From NCBI RefSeq assembly GCF_032586155.1, contig NZ_JAWHTC010000002.1, positions 186,001 to 250,000 on the forward strand: a DNA stretch of 64,000 nucleotides, given 5' to 3'. This stretch comes from JAWHTC01 sp032586155. GTDB taxonomy: Bacteria; Pseudomonadota; Alphaproteobacteria; Rhodobacterales; Rhodobacteraceae. Shown in pieces: positions 53,601 through 60,704 of this stretch (within the stretch, counting starts at the first letter, position 1; each line of letters starts with the position of its first letter). The notes below the pieces were generated by a model. That model ran no database searches. It was not told the DNA's origin and was given only the letters and a program-made list of their open reading frames with translations. The translations under genes and the position numbers were made by a program.

Positions 53601-54093
53601 CACCTCCAACCCTGCGCACGAGGCCGCAGACGATTGGTCCGCCCCAATGCCGGCCGCCACGCTGCAATCGGCCCTCAACGCCTCCAAGCCGTCGGACACC
53701 GCCCGGGAAACCCTCGTCCTGCCCGGCCCGACCGGGGAATCGAACCGCCTGAGCAGCTTCGCCCGTGCACCGTTCATCTGTATGGGCCCCGGCAACGAAG
53801 CGGCTGCCGAGCAAGCCCGGCTGGTTCAATCTCTCGGTGGTCACGCCGTGATCGCCACGGGTCGGTTGGAACCCGCGGCTCTGACCGACCTCACCGGCTT
53901 CTCCGGCGCGCTATTCTGGGGAGAAACGGCCCCCGCCCGCGACCTGGCCCGCGCATTGGCTTCGCGCCCCGGCCCGATCCTGCCGCTGATCACCGGCATG
54001 CCCGACGCAGGCCACCTGATGCATGAACGCCATGTCTGCGTCGATACCACCGCCTCGGGCGGCAATGCCGCTCTTCTGGGCGGGGCCGCCTGA
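50656..54093 (+). CDS. putA: Bifunctional proline dehydrogenase/1-pyrroline-5-carboxylate dehydrogenase
   Basis: A 1145-residue PutA. The FAD-dependent proline dehydrogenase barrel covers about residues 130-470 (RLVKGAYWDTEIKRAQ; substrate-binding YLVRRLLENGANSSFVNQ), and the NAD-dependent aldehyde dehydrogenase about residues 540-990 with the catalytic cysteine at Cys798 (SAGQRCSALRC) and the glutamate in AETGG. It oxidises proline to glutamate in two channelled steps. There is no N-terminal ribbon-helix-helix, so it is not a self-regulating PutA, consistent with the separate putR gene. CAGGAG precedes ATG 50656. Confidence 0.96.
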   Translation: MPLPPHIAALDTATYADEATVVAELSRTAALSEDDRARIVSRAADLVTAIRGESNPGLMEVFLAEYGLSTDEGIALMCLAEALLRVPDADTIDALIEDKIAPSDWGRHLGQSTSPLVNASTWALMLTGRVLDDPEPGLIGTLRGAVKRLGEPVIRTAVGRAMKEMGKQFVLGETITGAMERAARMEEKGFTYSYDMLGEAARTDADAARYHLAYSRAITAIAAACASDDIRENPGISVKLSALHPRYEIAQHARVMEELVPRLRSLAILAKSARMGLNIDAEEADRLSLSLEVIETVLSEPALAGWDGFGVVVQAYGQRAGLVLDHLHALAEKTDRRLMVRLVKGAYWDTEIKRAQVEGLPGFPVFTRKSATDVSYIANARKLLSMTDRIYPQFATHNAHTVAAVLDMAGGMEVPNAAFEFQRLHGMGEALHGIVMQANQTRCRIYAPVGAHRDLLAYLVRRLLENGANSSFVNQIVDEEVPAIDVARDPFAALEAPKPQLPTGPELFQPERPNSRGYDLTHVPTLALIKETRASFLAHIWNAAPLLAGNAAPETAHPVRNPADPADFPGTVAFASTADIETALSAATPWNATPAERGTILARAADLYEAHFGELFALLAREAGKTLPDAVAELREAVDFLRYYSANAPSDAPAGTFTCISPWNFPLAIFSGQISAALAAGNAVLAKPAEQTGLIAHRAVQLLHEAGVPRSVLQLLPGAGAVGAALTSDRRVDGVAFTGSTETAQIIRRAMAENLAPGAPLIAETGGLNAMIVDSTALPEQAVQAIIESAFQSAGQRCSALRCLYVQEDIAASFTEMLKGAMSELSMGAPWHLSTDFGPVIDEEARAGIAAHIDTARAAGTLLHELRTPNAGHFIAPTLIRVPGIAALEREIFGPVLHIATFKASELDDVIDAINATGYGLTFGLQTRIDDRVQHVSDRIEAGNIYVNRNQIGAIVGSQPFGGEGLSGTGPKAGGPHYLARFTSNPAHEAADDWSAPMPAATLQSALNASKPSDTARETLVLPGPTGESNRLSSFARAPFICMGPGNEAAAEQARLVQSLGGHAVIATGRLEPAALTDLTGFSGALFWGETAPARDLARALASRPGPILPLITGMPDAGHLMHERHVCVDTTASGGNAALLGGAA

Positions 54094-54448
54094 CGCCAGC
54101 CTGGCCCCCGCGCCAAAGCTCGGGAGCAGGGTATCCGGTGGTGTGCCTGCCGTGCTGAAAGCAGGATTGCGCCGCTTTTGGCTGCGTTGCCAGGCCTGAG
54201 GTTTTGCGCCGCCTGCGGCGTCGCCCGGGGGCCTCGCTTCGCTCGGCCGCAGATGGCTGCCCCCGCCGTGCTCTACCTGAAGCGAAGCATCGGCGACTAC
54301 GCCCATTCTCGAGTATTTTCCCCGAGAAAAAGCTATGGCCCCAGTCACTTTCTTTGACTAAAAAACGCATTCCAACCGATCCGCGCGCCACCTCGGAAAG
54401 CGATCATTCCCGCTTCCCCCATCCGGTCAAACCCGCTAGCGTGCCCGC
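54094..54448. other. 355-bp spacer with hairpins and one repeat copy
   Basis: No gene is recognised. It contains the hairpin CGCCGC-CT-GCGGCG (54207-54220), longer GC-rich complementarity (GGGGGC near 54228 with GCCCCC near 54260), and a minus-strand copy of the CTTCWTCTTGCCC repeat at 54311-54332. The hairpins could end putA transcription. Confidence 0.5.
54311..54332 (-). repeat. Intergenic repeat, CTTCWTCTTGCCC family (divergent copy)
   Basis: On the minus strand CTTTTTCTCGGGGAAAATAC matches the family at the pyrimidine run and the AAATACTC end, with changes in the middle. Confidence 0.4.
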
Positions 54449-55192
54449 ATGTTTCCGATCCGAGATCACAACCCGTCGGGCCGCACGCCCTATGTCACTT
54501 ACGCACTGATCGTGATTAATGTTGTGGTGTTCCTGTCCTATGTCGGCTTGTTTGAAAACCCGCGGGCGCTCAATGCCTTCTTCTTCGACTGGGCGATCCT
54601 GCCCGCGCGTATCACCCACGGCGACGGGCTTGAAACACTTGTAACCTCGATGTTCCTGCATGGCGGTTGGATGCATATCGCCGGCAACATGCTGTTTTTG
54701 TGGATTTTTGGCGACAATCTCGAGGACGAGATGGGCCATCTGGGTTTTCTCGCCTTCTACCTCGCCGCCGGGATTGGTGCAGGCCTGGTGCATGTGCTTT
54801 CGGCGCCGGGATCGCTGGTGCCGACAGTGGGCGCCTCGGGAGCGATCGCCGGGGTAATGGGGGGCTATCTGTTACTCTTCCCAAAGGCCAAGATCGACAT
54901 CATCGCCATCTTCATCATCTTTTTCAAAATCTTCACCATCCCGGCCTGGATCATGCTGGCAATCTGGTTCGCGATCCAGTTTTTCGGTGGCATTGCCGCG
55001 GATGCGAACGCCGGCGGCGTGGCCTATTGGGCCCATGCCGGCGGCTTCGTGGTGGGCGCCATCCTGACCCTGCCGGTCTTCCTGCGCCGCGGTGGTAAGA
55101 GTTACTGGGACGAAAACGAGTTCCATCCGCCCCACCCGGATGCCGTCTATGACCCGTCGGACATCCCCACCATCCGCAGGAGACGCAGATGA
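54449..55192 (+). CDS. Rhomboid-family intramembrane serine protease
   Basis: A 247-residue membrane protein with about six helices. The catalytic serine is Ser130 in GASGAIAG and the histidine is His196 in WAHAGGF; HGGWMHIAGNMLFLWIFGDNLED is the conserved second segment. It cleaves membrane proteins within the bilayer; the substrate is unknown. Its stop overlaps the start of the next gene (ATGA). Confidence 0.9.
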   Translation: MFPIRDHNPSGRTPYVTYALIVINVVVFLSYVGLFENPRALNAFFFDWAILPARITHGDGLETLVTSMFLHGGWMHIAGNMLFLWIFGDNLEDEMGHLGFLAFYLAAGIGAGLVHVLSAPGSLVPTVGASGAIAGVMGGYLLLFPKAKIDIIAIFIIFFKIFTIPAWIMLAIWFAIQFFGGIAADANAGGVAYWAHAGGFVVGAILTLPVFLRRGGKSYWDENEFHPPHPDAVYDPSDIPTIRRRRR

Positions 55193-55560
55193 CAGCGATG
55201 AAGCTGACCTGCCATTGTGGCGCCGTCGAGCTGCGCGTCACCCCCTCGGTGCCGTTTGACCAGGCGCGCCATTGCGACTGCTCCTTTTGCCGCCGCCGGG
55301 CCGCCGCGACGCTGACCGTGCCGCTGGACGCCCTCGAAATCGTCAAAGGCGCGGACAACCTGGCACTTTACACCTGGGGCACCGGCACCGCACAGCATCA
55401 CTTCTGCAAGACCTGTGGCATCTACACCCATCACCAGCGCCGCTCGAACCCGAATGAATACGGCGTCAATCTTGGTGCCCTGGAAGGAGTGAACCCGGCA
55501 GAATGGGAACCACTGCCCTGGCATGACGGGGTCAACCACCCCTCGGATCGACAGACCTGA
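55189..55560 (+). CDS. GFA/CENP-V-family zinc protein (second copy)
   Basis: A 123-residue protein with the GFA ligands CHCG near residue 8, CDCSFC near residue 29 and CKTCG near residue 72. It has about the size of the member at 21480 but sits in an unrelated context, translationally coupled to the rhomboid protease. The function of these proteins is largely unproven. Confidence 0.8.
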   Translation: MTAMKLTCHCGAVELRVTPSVPFDQARHCDCSFCRRRAAATLTVPLDALEIVKGADNLALYTWGTGTAQHHFCKTCGIYTHHQRRSNPNEYGVNLGALEGVNPAEWEPLPWHDGVNHPSDRQT

Positions 55561-55578
55561 GCCAGCCACACGCATCCG

Positions 55579-55671
55579 CATTGCCGCCCGAGCGGCGTCG
55601 GGGTGGGCAGGTGCACCATCCACACCAATCACAACCTTTGAACGGGCGGGAGACGCCCGAGGGCGGCAATT
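55579..55671. repeat. GCCGCCC inverted-repeat element, copy B
   Basis: Perfect terminal inverted repeats ATTGCCGCCC (55580-55589) and GGGCGGCAAT (55661-55670) enclose GTCGGGGTGGGCAGGTGCA and GGGAGACGCCCGAG, both shared with copy A at 43599. It fills the junction between the convergent GFA and ectC genes and ends at the ectC stop codon. Confidence 0.75.
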
Positions 55672-56061
55672 TCACCCCTCCGGCAAACCGTAACTGCCAT
55701 CCTCGTCATGCACCTCCTGGCCGGTAAGCGCCGGGGTAAAGATGCAGATGAACCGCAGCCCATCATCCCCCGCCCGGATGATGTGGCGCTCATGACCATC
55801 AAGCGTATAAAGCGATCCGGGCCGCAGCGGGAACACCTCGCCCGTGGCCACGTTTTCCACCGTGCCGCCGCCTGCGATGCAGTAGTTGCTCTCGACGTGG
55901 TTCTTGTATTCCAGCACCTGCACCGACCCCGGTGCCACCACCGTGTCATGCAATGAATAGCCAAGCCCATCTGCTGCCAGCAGGATACGACGGCTTTCAA
56001 ACGCCTCCCCAACAACGTGGTCATTCGTGCCCAGAATGTCATCCAGCTGTTTCACGATCAT
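55672..56061 (-). CDS. ectC: Ectoine synthase, stand-alone
   Basis: A 129-residue cupin that matches EctC along its length. The iron ligands known for EctC are all in place: Glu57 (NHVESNYC), Tyr85 (GSLYTLD) and His93 (HERHII), and the conserved end CIFTPALTGQEVHDEDGSYG is present. EctC cyclises N-gamma-acetyl-diaminobutyrate to ectoine. No ectA, ectB or ectD gene is adjacent, so the enzyme is solitary here and may use imported precursor or act on another substrate. The ATG at 56061 aligns with family starts; an ATG at 56085 is an alternative. Confidence 0.85.
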   Translation of the reverse strand: MIVKQLDDILGTNDHVVGEAFESRRILLAADGLGYSLHDTVVAPGSVQVLEYKNHVESNYCIAGGGTVENVATGEVFPLRPGSLYTLDGHERHIIRAGDDGLRFICIFTPALTGQEVHDEDGSYGLPEG

Positions 56062-56110
56062 CTTTGCATCCCTTCCCGGTTTCATCACCCAAGGGACACC
56101 ATCATCGGCG

Positions 56111-57250
56111 TCAGATCAACCGCCCCGCCAGATCCCCTGACAGATAGCTGATCCGCCCACCGCTGATCGTTGCACACAGCCGATTGTAGCCATCCAGAAC
56201 CGCCAGATCGGCCCGCTTGCCCGCGTCCAGAGACCCGCGATCCTCCAATCCCAGCAACCGCGCCGGTCCGCTCGACACCAGCGCCCAGGACGCCGCCAGA
56301 TCACGGACCCCCGCTTCGACCAGAAACAGCGCCGCCCGTCTGAGTGACGGGTAATGATAATCCGAGGCCAGCGCATCGCACTGCCCCATCGTGATCAGTT
56401 CCAGCGCCGACACATTGCCATTGTGCGAGCCGCCCCGCATCACGTTGGGCGCGCCCAGGATGATCCCGTCTCCCCCCGCACGTGCCGCCTGCGCCGCCTC
56501 TGCCGTTTCCGGGAACTCAGCAATCGACACCCCGCACGCGCGCCACTCGGCCCGATCCGCTTCACTGCAATCGTCATGGCTTCCCAGCCGCACGCCCTTC
56601 TCCGCAAGCCGCGCCGCCAGCGCCCCAACTGCCTCGGGGACCTCGCTCTGCCGCCCATGCAAAGCCTGCATCAGCGCCAAAAGCGCCTCGGGGCTGCGCC
56701 CGGATTTCAGCGCAGTTCCATTCAGCCGCTTGGGTCGTCGCCCAGCCTCGAGCCGCTCATGCGGGACGTGATCGTTGAATACCACGTAGCCAACGCCGAA
56801 CCGCTCAACCATCGCCTCGAAGGCGGCGTAATCCTCCAACATGTGGGTTTCGAACCGCAGCTGCGCTCGCAGATCGGTGACCACATCACCGCGCACCGCG
56901 CCCAGCGCCTCCAGCATCCGCGCGGCAAAGTCAGGACTGCGCAAGCCCCCTTCCCAGCTATAGAATTGCGCCAACACGGCGGTCGTAACGCCATTCGCGG
57001 CCAGCTCGGCTTCGGCGGCGATCAACCCGCCCGCCATGTCCTTCATCGCCCCCCGGCGCGGCGCCAGATGCCGCTCGAACCCGTCTCCGTGAATGTCGAC
57101 GATCCCCGGCAGGATGCGATAGCCGCTCAGATCCACCCGCTTGCCATCGCAGTCGGGAACGATCATGCCTCCATCAATCGCCAATGGTCCATGCGCCAAC
57201 CCATCGGGCCGCAGCACTTCGGCCCCGTCGAAACACAGTGACAAGCTCAC
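56111..57250 (-). CDS. phnM: PhnM-type amidohydrolase of phosphonate metabolism
   Basis: A 379-residue amidohydrolase. Metal-site residues are in PGIVDIHGDGFERHLAPR, FNDHVPH, GSHDDCSE and the final Asp in DALASDYHYPSL. This pattern is that of PhnM, which removes pyrophosphate from ribose methylphosphonate triphosphate in the C-P lyase pathway. None of the other phn genes is nearby. The start is GTG at 57250, overlapping the stop of the hydrolase gene (GTGA). Confidence 0.85.
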   Translation of the reverse strand: MSLSLCFDGAEVLRPDGLAHGPLAIDGGMIVPDCDGKRVDLSGYRILPGIVDIHGDGFERHLAPRRGAMKDMAGGLIAAEAELAANGVTTAVLAQFYSWEGGLRSPDFAARMLEALGAVRGDVVTDLRAQLRFETHMLEDYAAFEAMVERFGVGYVVFNDHVPHERLEAGRRPKRLNGTALKSGRSPEALLALMQALHGRQSEVPEAVGALAARLAEKGVRLGSHDDCSEADRAEWRACGVSIAEFPETAEAAQAARAGGDGIILGAPNVMRGGSHNGNVSALELITMGQCDALASDYHYPSLRRAALFLVEAGVRDLAASWALVSSGPARLLGLEDRGSLDAGKRADLAVLDGYNRLCATISGGRISYLSGDLAGRLI

Positions 57251-57966
57251 TCGCCATTCCCCCAGACCAGATCGCCCATCTTCAATTCGTGATCGAAACG
57301 GCCGTGGCGCAGGAACTCTACCACCTGTGCCATCACCAGCGGGTTGTTCATCAGAAAGGTATGGGTCACCGGCAGCACCAGGTGATCATCCATCCCGTCC
57401 ACCCTTGTCGACGCGACTGACACCTTGCCATCATCCGGCCCCGGAATGATCACCGAAAAGGCCGGGCTGATCGAACGGTTCCCGGCAATCACCCCCAATT
57501 CGAACTCCACCGGCCCCAAGTGCTGTGGCAGCGATTTCGGCCCGGTGCCAAGCTGCATCCCGGCGGGCCCGTTGACCCAACCGAACACCTTGATGTCGCC
57601 CAGCACATCCACCAATTCCGAGCCCTGGTTCGGCGGGGCCAGCATCACCACCCGGCCCAGGTTCGGCGGCTTGTAGGTCTCAAGCCAGGTCCGCACCAGA
57701 ATGCCGCCCATCGAATGGGTGACAAAATTGACCGTGTCATTGCCGCATTCATCCACCGCCCGCGGCAGCGTCTTGACCATCAGCGACATGATGGTTTCCC
57801 GGGTCGACGGATACCCCGGGCGCACCACCTTGTAGCCCTCGGCCTCCAGCACCTCCTGCATCACGATGAACGAGGTCTCAGTCCGCGCCAGCCCATGCAG
57901 CAACACCACGCAGTCCGCCCGAGAAGCGGCAGGCAAAAGCATCAGGACAAGAAAAAACCACCTCAT
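57247..57966 (-). CDS. Alpha/beta hydrolase, secreted lipase-like
   Basis: A 239-residue protein with a short signal peptide (FFLVLMLLPAASRA) and the lipase-like opening CVVLLHGLARTE. The nucleophile elbow is THSMGG, with the serine near residue 86; catalytic Asp and His are expected in the second half (a candidate is HTFLMN). Substrate unknown; a periplasmic esterase or lipase is likely. It is translationally coupled to phnM. Confidence 0.75.
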   Translation of the reverse strand: MRWFFLVLMLLPAASRADCVVLLHGLARTETSFIVMQEVLEAEGYKVVRPGYPSTRETIMSLMVKTLPRAVDECGNDTVNFVTHSMGGILVRTWLETYKPPNLGRVVMLAPPNQGSELVDVLGDIKVFGWVNGPAGMQLGTGPKSLPQHLGPVEFELGVIAGNRSISPAFSVIIPGPDDGKVSVASTRVDGMDDHLVLPVTHTFLMNNPLVMAQVVEFLRHGRFDHELKMGDLVWGNGE

Positions 57967-57978
57967 AGCGCTTGAGAT

Positions 57979-58458
57979 ATGCCGAAACCCCTGCCTATGA
58001 AAGACCCCATGACGTCACGCCCCATACGCCTTGCCACCCGCGCTCTGATCCTGAACGATGACAGGCTCCTGCTGGTCAACGCTTTTCCCGGCCCGGCCAC
58101 GGATCTGTGGTGCGCCCCCGGCGGCGGCGTCGAGAAACACAGCTCTCTGCCCGACAACCTGATACGCGAGGTTCACGAGGAAACCGGCCTTAGCATTTCC
58201 GTCGGCCCCCCGGCGCTGATCAACGAGTTCCACAACCCCGATGACGGCTTTCACCAGGTCGAGGTGTTCTTCCGCTGCAAGATCGTGTCCGGCGACCTCT
58301 CCGACGACTGGCGCGATCCCGAAAACATCGTCCACCGTCGCCGCTGGTTCACGCGGACCGAGATGTCGGGCATTCGGTTCAAGCCCGACGGCCTGCCTGA
58401 TGCCGCGTTCAACCGCGGGATCGGCTATGATCCGTTGGAGCGGTTGGTGAAAGCCTGA
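57979..58458 (+). CDS. NUDIX hydrolase with a changed NUDIX box
   Basis: A 159-residue NUDIX fold protein. The NUDIX box reads GGVEKHSSLPDNLIREVHEE followed by TGL; the REVHEETGL part is intact, but the Glu expected seven residues before the REV segment is Ser. The fold should bind a nucleoside diphosphate derivative. Internal ATGs at 57997 and 58009 are alternative starts. It is divergent from the secreted hydrolase, with only 12 bp between start codons. Confidence 0.75.
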   Translation: MPKPLPMKDPMTSRPIRLATRALILNDDRLLLVNAFPGPATDLWCAPGGGVEKHSSLPDNLIREVHEETGLSISVGPPALINEFHNPDDGFHQVEVFFRCKIVSGDLSDDWRDPENIVHRRRWFTRTEMSGIRFKPDGLPDAAFNRGIGYDPLERLVKA

Positions 58459-58541
58459 GCGTCAGGCGCGGCCAAAATTTCTCGAAAAATTTTGCCCACC
58501 CCGGGGCAAAGCCACGCCAACCGACCACTGTCCCCCACCCC

Positions 58542-59390
58542 TTAGCGGCGGGGCCGGCCCGTGAAAGCGTAATTCGCCAGCCCGACACCGCCCAAAACCA
58601 TGATGGACGCCAAAACCACTCGCAGGTTCAGCTCTTCCCCCAAGAACACGACCCCACCTGCAATCGCAATCACCGGCACGGTCAATTGCGCCACCGCCGC
58701 CCGGCTGGCCCCCAACCCGGGCAGCACCGTATACCACAGCGCATAGCCCAGCCCGGACGTGATCGCCCCGGACAGAACCGCAAGCCCTGCTCCAGCGGCG
58801 TCGACACTATCCGGCAGGATCACCCAGACCAGCACCCCGACCGGTGCAGCCCACAGGAAATTCGCTGCGGTTGCCCCCAGCGGATCGCGCGCCCCGCGCC
58901 CGATCAGCGAATAGATACCCCAGCCCAGCGCCGCCGCCGCCATCAACGCTGCCCCTATCAAATCGGGCGCGGTCCCGCCCGCGGGCCACATCAGGTAACC
59001 GAGCCCCGCAAAGCTCAACCCCGCCCCCAGCCATCGCTGCACCGGAATTGTCTCACGGGCCAGAACTGCGCCTGCAAACATCGTCACCTGCACCCCGCCG
59101 AACAGGATCAGCGCCCCGACCCCGGCGCCCAGCGTGACGTAGGCAAAGGAAAACCCCAGAACATAGAGCGCCAACATCCCCGGCCCGGCCCGACCGGGCC
59201 AGCGCGCAACCGGTGCCAATCCCCCCTGCCGCCGTGCCACCAGCGCCATCAGCATGACCGCACCGGCCACCAGCCGGATCAGGGCAAAGCTCGCCGGCCC
59301 GGTTTCGCCGCCATCAAGCGCCAACCGATTCAGAACCGAGTTGGCGGCAAAGGCCACCATGGTCAGCGTTGTGAGCAAGAAGAGCCGCAT
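58542..59390 (-). CDS. EamA/DMT-family transporter
   Basis: A 282-residue membrane protein with about ten hydrophobic segments in two EamA-type halves (residues about 1-135 and 145-275). Members export amino acids or other metabolites; the substrate cannot be read from the sequence. The ATG at 59390 shares one base with the stop of the VOC-family gene, so the two are co-transcribed. Confidence 0.85.
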   Translation of the reverse strand: MRLFLLTTLTMVAFAANSVLNRLALDGGETGPASFALIRLVAGAVMLMALVARRQGGLAPVARWPGRAGPGMLALYVLGFSFAYVTLGAGVGALILFGGVQVTMFAGAVLARETIPVQRWLGAGLSFAGLGYLMWPAGGTAPDLIGAALMAAAALGWGIYSLIGRGARDPLGATAANFLWAAPVGVLVWVILPDSVDAAGAGLAVLSGAITSGLGYALWYTVLPGLGASRAAVAQLTVPVIAIAGGVVFLGEELNLRVVLASIMVLGGVGLANYAFTGRPRR

Positions 59391-59971
59391 CAATAGGGGT
59401 TCTTGGCCCCGCGGTCCTCGGAAAGTGTCCCGTTGCGCCGGGCCACCATGTCCTCGATGGCATCAGCCAGATGGATTTCCTGAATGTTGTAATCCCCCCG
59501 CGCCACCCGCAGCTTGTGCGCCTCCAGCATCACCTGGGCATGGGTAAATCCCTCGGGCGGCTCGAACTTGTACGTCGCCAACTCGATCAGCAACCCAAGC
59601 GGATCCTTGAAATAGATCGAGTCCATGAAGCCCCGGTCGCGCACCCCGGAATGCCCGATCCCGCGCTCTTCCAGCCGTTCGACGGCCTGGGAAAACACCG
59701 CCCGGCTGACATTGAAGGCCAGGTGATGCACACAACCCGGTTCGGTCGGCGTGCGCCGCTTGTCGGGGGTTCGGGCCTCATTGGTGAACACTGTGATCAA
59801 CCGCCCATCGCCGGGATCGAAATAGAGATGCCCCTCGTTCGGGTCATCGAGATTGGGCTGGTCGAACACGAAAGGCATGCCCAGTACGCCCTCCCAGAAA
59901 TCGATGCTGGTCTGCCGGTCCGCTCCGGTGAGGGTGATGTGGTGAACGCCCTGGATTTGTAGTTTGCGCAT
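59390..59971 (-). CDS. VOC-superfamily protein (glyoxalase/extradiol dioxygenase type)
   Basis: A 193-residue protein with VOC modules: metal-site candidates are the His in GVHHITLTGAD near the start, the His in CVHHLAFNV in the middle and the Glu in GLLIELATYKF. It could be a glyoxalase, a thiol transferase or a ring-cleavage dioxygenase; the extended C-terminal tail resembles dioxygenase-like members. It is coupled to the EamA transporter gene. Confidence 0.75.
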   Translation of the reverse strand: MRKLQIQGVHHITLTGADRQTSIDFWEGVLGMPFVFDQPNLDDPNEGHLYFDPGDGRLITVFTNEARTPDKRRTPTEPGCVHHLAFNVSRAVFSQAVERLEERGIGHSGVRDRGFMDSIYFKDPLGLLIELATYKFEPPEGFTHAQVMLEAHKLRVARGDYNIQEIHLADAIEDMVARRNGTLSEDRGAKNPY

Positions 59972-60048
59972 GGGGTGACTCCTTTGGATACCAAGCTAGG
60001 GCGTGATGCACGTCCTGTCATCCCGCACGGGCGCAAAGGAGCCGCGCG

Positions 60049-60537
60049 TCACAGCGCAGAAAACGCCTTTGGATAAATCAGTTCCACCTCTGGCGTGTCC
60101 TCGCCCGGCCCGGCAAGCAATGTATGTTCAATGGGATACGGACTTGTCAGCCCCGCCGCGCGCGCCGCGTTGAACCCACCGCGCTGGTAGAACTCGACTT
60201 CGCCCAGAACCACCACCGTCTTCCCCGCCAGACGCGCCCACTCTGTCAAAAGCCCCGTCATCCGCCGCCCGATCCCGCGCCCCTGCAGCTCAGGGCGCAC
60301 CGCAACTGGGGCAAGACACAGCCAGCCCTTAGGCGCAACAAATTCGGACAAGGCCAGGTAACCGGCAATCCCCCGTTCATCGGTGACTACCATCTCGCCT
60401 GCCATCGCACCGTGTTTGCGAAGCAGCCGAACCAGCCTGGCCTCGTCATTGCCGCGAAAAGCCTTCTGCAACAACTGCTCGACCTCGGCCTCTTCACCTA
60501 GATTCATTGCTCGCATGAAATCGTTGGATTGAACCAT
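60049..60537 (-). CDS. GNAT-family N-acetyltransferase
   Basis: A 162-residue GNAT protein with the acetyl-CoA-binding loop LAPVAVRPELQGRGIGRRM (about residues 75-93) and a following helix. The acceptor is not known. AAAAGGAG precedes ATG 60537. It stands alone between the groEL terminator and the VOC gene. Confidence 0.85.
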   Translation of the reverse strand: MVQSNDFMRAMNLGEEAEVEQLLQKAFRGNDEARLVRLLRKHGAMAGEMVVTDERGIAGYLALSEFVAPKGWLCLAPVAVRPELQGRGIGRRMTGLLTEWARLAGKTVVVLGEVEFYQRGGFNAARAAGLTSPYPIEHTLLAGPGEDTPEVELIYPKAFSAL

Positions 60538-60582
60538 CGATATCTCCTTTTGCCGCTACTCTACATCGCCACGTGCAAAGGA

Positions 60583-60610
60583 AAAGGGCGCCCCATACGG
60601 AACGCCCTTT
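60583..60610 (-). terminator. Terminator of the groESL operon
   Basis: Read on the minus strand, AAAGGGCG pairs with CGCCCTTT around a 12-base loop and is followed by TCC. A second hairpin, GAATTCGC-AAG-GCGAATTC (60680-60698), lies directly after the groEL stop. Confidence 0.7.
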
Positions 60611-60704
60611 CCAACTTTCTTGCGGTCACCCCTCTCGGCAGGTTTTCATTCAGAAAATCTGCCTGTCGGGGCTGGCCAGAATTCGCAAGGCGAATTCGAC
60701 CTGA

